A stretch of 64,000 bases of DNA, taken from NCBI RefSeq assembly GCF_030409845.1, contig NZ_JAUFQQ010000005.1, positions 1,302,001 through 1,366,000 of the forward strand. Reading direction: 5' to 3'. The stretch comes from Flavobacterium branchiarum (GTDB taxonomy: Bacteria > Bacteroidota > Bacteroidia > Flavobacteriales > Flavobacteriaceae). Below, one piece after another: positions 62,719 to 64,000 of the stretch. A program made the position numbers and the translations under genes. Within the stretch, counting starts at the first letter, position 1, and the number at the start of each line of letters is the position of its first letter. A model generated the notes under the pieces. It made no database searches and had not been told where the DNA came from. It worked only from the letters and a program-made list of their open reading frames with translations.

Positions 62719-63129
62719 ATGAGCACACAAACAAAACCAAATCATATAGGACGAAAAATAAGCCGTATTCGTGAACTAAAAGACATGAAACAAGAAGCTT
62801 TAGCACAGGCAATGGGAACAAACCAGCAAGCTATTTCTATAATCGAAAACAGTGAAGTCATAGATGAAGATAAATTAATTCAAGTTGCAAAAGCGCTGGG
62901 CGTAAGCGTAGAAGCAATTAAGAATTTTTCGGACGAAGCTGTGTTTTCTTATTTCACTAATTTTTACGACAATAGTAATCAACAGGGTGCTTATTTTGGA
63001 CAACACGGAACAAATCAGAATCAATGCACTTTCAATCCGCTTGATAAAGTAGTTGAACTTTACGAGCGCTTGGTTCAAGCCGAAAAAGATAAAGTCGAAT
63101 ATTTAGAAAAAATAATAAAGGATAAATAA
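62719..63129 (+). CDS. XRE-family helix-turn-helix regulator, paralog 2
   Basis: 136 residues. HTH region (ISRIRELKDMKQEALAQAMGTNQQAISIIENSE) followed by KALGVSVEAIKNFSDEAVFSYFTNFYDNSN, a Gln/Asn/Gly-rich spacer and CTFNPLDKVVELYERLVQAEKDKVEYLEKI. It aligns along its length with the regulator at 25428. The C-terminal helix probably dimerises. No partner gene is obvious. Confidence 0.88.
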   Translation: MSTQTKPNHIGRKISRIRELKDMKQEALAQAMGTNQQAISIIENSEVIDEDKLIQVAKALGVSVEAIKNFSDEAVFSYFTNFYDNSNQQGAYFGQHGTNQNQCTFNPLDKVVELYERLVQAEKDKVEYLEKIIKDK

Positions 63130-63151
63130 TCTTTAATCCTTTGGGCGTAAA

Positions 63152-63266
63152 TTAGAACGCGGATAAAACAGATTTGCTCCGCAAAAACGCGGATTTATAT
63201 AAATAATCTAAAAAAATCCGTGTAAATCCGCGACTTCGTGATAACGAATCCGTCTAATCCGCGTTA
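63152..63266. repeat. Palindromic intergenic repeat
   Basis: AACGCGGAT (63152-63160) and ATCCGCGTT (63258-63266) are inverted ends, with further internal ACGCGGATTTATAT and AATCCGCGAC copies. This is the pattern of dispersed GCGGAT/ATCCGC repeats found between Bacteroidota genes. Confidence 0.65.
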
Positions 63267-63320
63267 AATAGTATCGTTTTTTTAATTACCCTCAACTGGT
63301 TAATCTTACACATCATATAT

Positions 63321-63358
63321 TCAAACCCGACAGATTTTAAAAACCTGTCGGGTTTTCT
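63321..63358 (+). terminator. Terminator hairpin
   Basis: AAACCCGACAG / CTGTCGGGTTT with a following T run (TTTTCTGTTTTT). Nearly the same stem as the ahcY terminator at 62035-62067. Confidence 0.75.
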
Positions 63359-63453
63359 GTTTTTAACACGATTGCAAAAACTAAATTGCAGATTATATTT
63401 ATATATTAGCTAAGAAACTGTCGGTAATTAAACCGATAACTACAAAATAAAAC

Positions 63454-64000
63454 ATGATTTCTACAAAAGATTTTAGATTACTACCCGATAAAAAAACATT
63501 ACAAAACAGATGCAAAGCAATTGCTGTTCTAGATGCAATTATTTGTCAAGAATGGGAATATCGTTATTATTTATATAATTCTAAATGGGCCGAAGATGAA
63601 GAGTATTTCGCAATGAGAGATGGATCTGGCGATTTAATGGATATTCTTTTTCTTGAAAACCATTCTGTAATTAGCGGTTTTGCACACGAGTTTCAGCATA
63701 ATCAAAAAAGTGATTTAACTACAAATCTACCCGAAATTTACAATCAGTTTATTTTTGATGAACCTGTTGCCACAAACGGAACAACATTTTGTTTATGGAC
63801 AAATGAAACCAATAATTGGGAAGTTGGAACGATTAACGATTTCAACGATAATTCGGAAGAATTACTAGCTATTTTTGATGGAAATCCTCAAACTTATATT
63901 GATTGGGCAAGTGAATACTTTGAAGAATCCTATAAAGAAACAGGAATTCCATTAAAAACGGTAACCGAAATTTATCAAGGTAAAACACTAACCAAAGAAA
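63454..64000 (+). CDS. Unidentified protein, 5' part only
   Basis: Open from ATG 63454 through the right edge (182 codons, no stop). MISTKDFRLLPDKKTLQNRC, then a tryptophan- and acid-rich sequence (CQEWEYRYYLYNSKWAEDEE, MRDGSGDLMDILFLENHSVI, FCLWTNETNNWEVGTINDF). No signal peptide, so a cytoplasmic protein is likely. No family is recognised; the C-terminus is outside the window. Confidence 0.75.
   Translation, partial: MISTKDFRLLPDKKTLQNRCKAIAVLDAIICQEWEYRYYLYNSKWAEDEEYFAMRDGSGDLMDILFLENHSVISGFAHEFQHNQKSDLTTNLPEIYNQFIFDEPVATNGTTFCLWTNETNNWEVGTINDFNDNSEELLAIFDGNPQTYIDWASEYFEESYKETGIPLKTVTEIYQGKTLTKE

Overview
The window looks like a chromosomal segment of a Flavobacterium-type member of the Bacteroidota. 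The evidence is low GC, a subunit set for alternative complex III, many TAnnTTTG (-7) promoter motifs, GLPGLI-family proteins, TonB-dependent receptors with N-terminal carboxypeptidase-like domains, and frequent small Bacteroidota-style intergenic repeats. No phage, transposase gene, CRISPR array or rRNA operon was seen.

Layout: 1-4.8 kb holds the actA-actB-actC end of an alternative complex III respiratory operon (minus strand). 5.0-7.2 kb is a SPOR-domain gene followed by a 1.7 kb A-rich, gene-poor stretch. 7.2-11.9 kb is rimP-nusA-infB (minus) with a terminator-like hairpin in its leader. 12-13.3 kb has a tandem universal-stress protein and a perfectly duplicated tRNA-Gln(TTG) unit. 13.5-19.2 kb encodes a GT117-type membrane glycosyltransferase, a polysaccharide deacetylase, a thioredoxin-fold protein without cysteines and a metallophosphoesterase. 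19.3-22.2 kb is a two-component system flanked by two paralogous Lys/Ala-rich secreted peptides that share the same promoter and operator layout. 22.4-27 kb has polA, an XRE regulator and a LacI regulator. 27.2-28.8 kb has two exported ferritin-like proteins. 29-31.9 kb is rplM-rpsI and rpsB-tsf, with a probable structured RNA leader on rpsB.

32-42.4 kb is mixed housekeeping: M3 peptidase, queuosine-precursor transporter, tag, aat, a DUF3127 protein with an SSB-like tail, flavin reductase, an orphan histidine kinase, HIT protein, greA, and a Rieske-fold lipoprotein that has lost its ligands. 42.5-51.9 kb is the most unusual part: an outer-membrane TonB-type protein, five intact GLPGLI-family proteins and two GLPGLI fragments, three small secreted two-cysteine peptides (one a pseudogene), and receptor fragments, built by two independent tandem amplifications (844 bp and 1,864 bp units).

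51.9-57.5 kb is a thiamine/nicotinamide-riboside-type uptake region: a TonB receptor under a clear TPP riboswitch, arfB, a NadR-like kinase fused to a DUF4301 domain, and pnuC. 58-59.3 kb is a Crp/Fnr regulator, a small membrane protein and a group III truncated haemoglobin, with an Fnr-like palindrome in front of the membrane-protein gene. 59.5-64 kb has a phosphopantetheinyl transferase, ahcY between two copies of an inverted-repeat-bounded element, a second XRE paralog and the start of an unidentified gene.

All calls were made by eye from sequence and motif knowledge; no database search was run.
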